Shown here: positions 5,824 to 5,978 of the stretch, in pieces
How positions within the stretch are numbered: the first letter of the stretch is position 1
Layout: each line of letters opens with the position of its first letter
NCBI GenBank assembly: GCA_002491225.1
Contig: DKVN01000101.1
Span: 1 to 5,978, forward strand
Source of the DNA: Faecalibacterium sp. UBA7177
GTDB lineage: Bacteria; Bacillota; Clostridia; Oscillospirales; Ruminococcaceae
Direction of reading: 5' to 3'
Length of the DNA: 5,978 nt
Notes under the pieces: model-generated
The model's input: the letters and a program-made list of their open reading frames with translations, nothing else
What the model was told of the DNA's origin: nothing
Database searches by the model: none
Program-made: the position numbers and the translations under genes

Positions 5824-5881
5824 ACTTATTTACAAAATCTTTCAAAAAGGTGTTGACAAGCGCCGAAAGATGTGGTAAAGT
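5824..5881 (+). promoter_or_regulatory. rRNA operon promoter P2 with AT-rich upstream element
   Basis: A perfect -35 TTGACA (5853-5858) is followed after 17 bp by TAAAGT (5876-5881), a four-of-six -10. AT-rich sequence lies at 5825-5848. The 19 bp ending in this -35 (5840-5858) match the 19 bp ending in the P1 -35 (5734-5752) at all but two positions, marking the pair as tandem rrn promoters. Transcription would start near 5888. Confidence 0.8.
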
Positions 5882-5887
5882 AAATAA

Positions 5888-5978
5888 GCTGTCCCGGAGA
5901 GCGGGGGAGCGGCAGGACCTTGAAAATTGAACAATATCGAAGCTTGAACGGAACCCTTTTTAAGTGTGGAAACACTTT
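5888..5978 (+). other. Leader of an rRNA operon (16S gene expected beyond the window)
   Basis: The transcript from P2 would run through CCTTGAAAATTGAACA (5918-5933), a boxA-like antitermination motif found in Firmicutes rRNA leaders and spacers. It is followed by a short inverted repeat AAGTGT (5962-5967) / ACACTT (5972-5977). The repeat may be part of an RNase III processing stem continuing past the edge. No mature 16S sequence is present yet; its presence downstream is inferred. Confidence 0.8.

Overview
The window looks like a high-GC member of the Clostridia, probably Oscillospiraceae/Ruminococcaceae-like. The coding DNA is strongly GC-rich, Shine-Dalgarno sites are of the AAGGAGG type, the tRNA encodes its own CCA, and the AT-rich rRNA promoters and the leader motif CCTTGAAAATTGAACA have a Firmicutes character. 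The lineage is an inference from composition and signals, not from a marker gene. All supported protein genes are on the + strand; the only - strand gene is a tRNA.

Positions 1-145 hold a probable promoter whose -35 hexamer sits at the centre of a perfect 20-bp palindrome, followed by a leader of about 100 nt. Positions 146-4809 hold five tightly packed genes: an acyl carrier protein, a metallo-beta-lactamase-fold hydrolase, a LuxE-like acyl-protein synthetase, a LuxC-like acyl-CoA/acyl-protein reductase, and a second AMP-forming acyl ligase. Gaps are -11 to about 60 nt, and two junctions look translationally coupled. A small FeoA-like protein with an unusual Cys-Cys-Gly-Gly tail follows at 4901-5224, after a 91-nt gap.

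Taken together, the five genes have the parts needed to activate a carboxylic acid, carry it as a thioester (on the carrier protein or on a LuxE cysteine) and reduce it to an aldehyde, with a hydrolase for editing or release. No luciferase (LuxA/LuxB) is in view, so this is a non-luminescent use of LuxC/LuxE chemistry. The substrate and final product cannot be read from the window. I consider this cassette the most interesting content here.

From 5276 to the end there is no protein gene. A tRNA-Arg(CCG) on the - strand runs towards the operon, with a strong hairpin terminator starting at its last base and a probable promoter overlapped by inverted repeats. On the + strand, 5727-5881 carries two tandem rRNA-type promoters, each preceded by a nearly identical 19-bp module. 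The window ends inside the rRNA leader, so a 16S rRNA gene is expected just beyond 5978.
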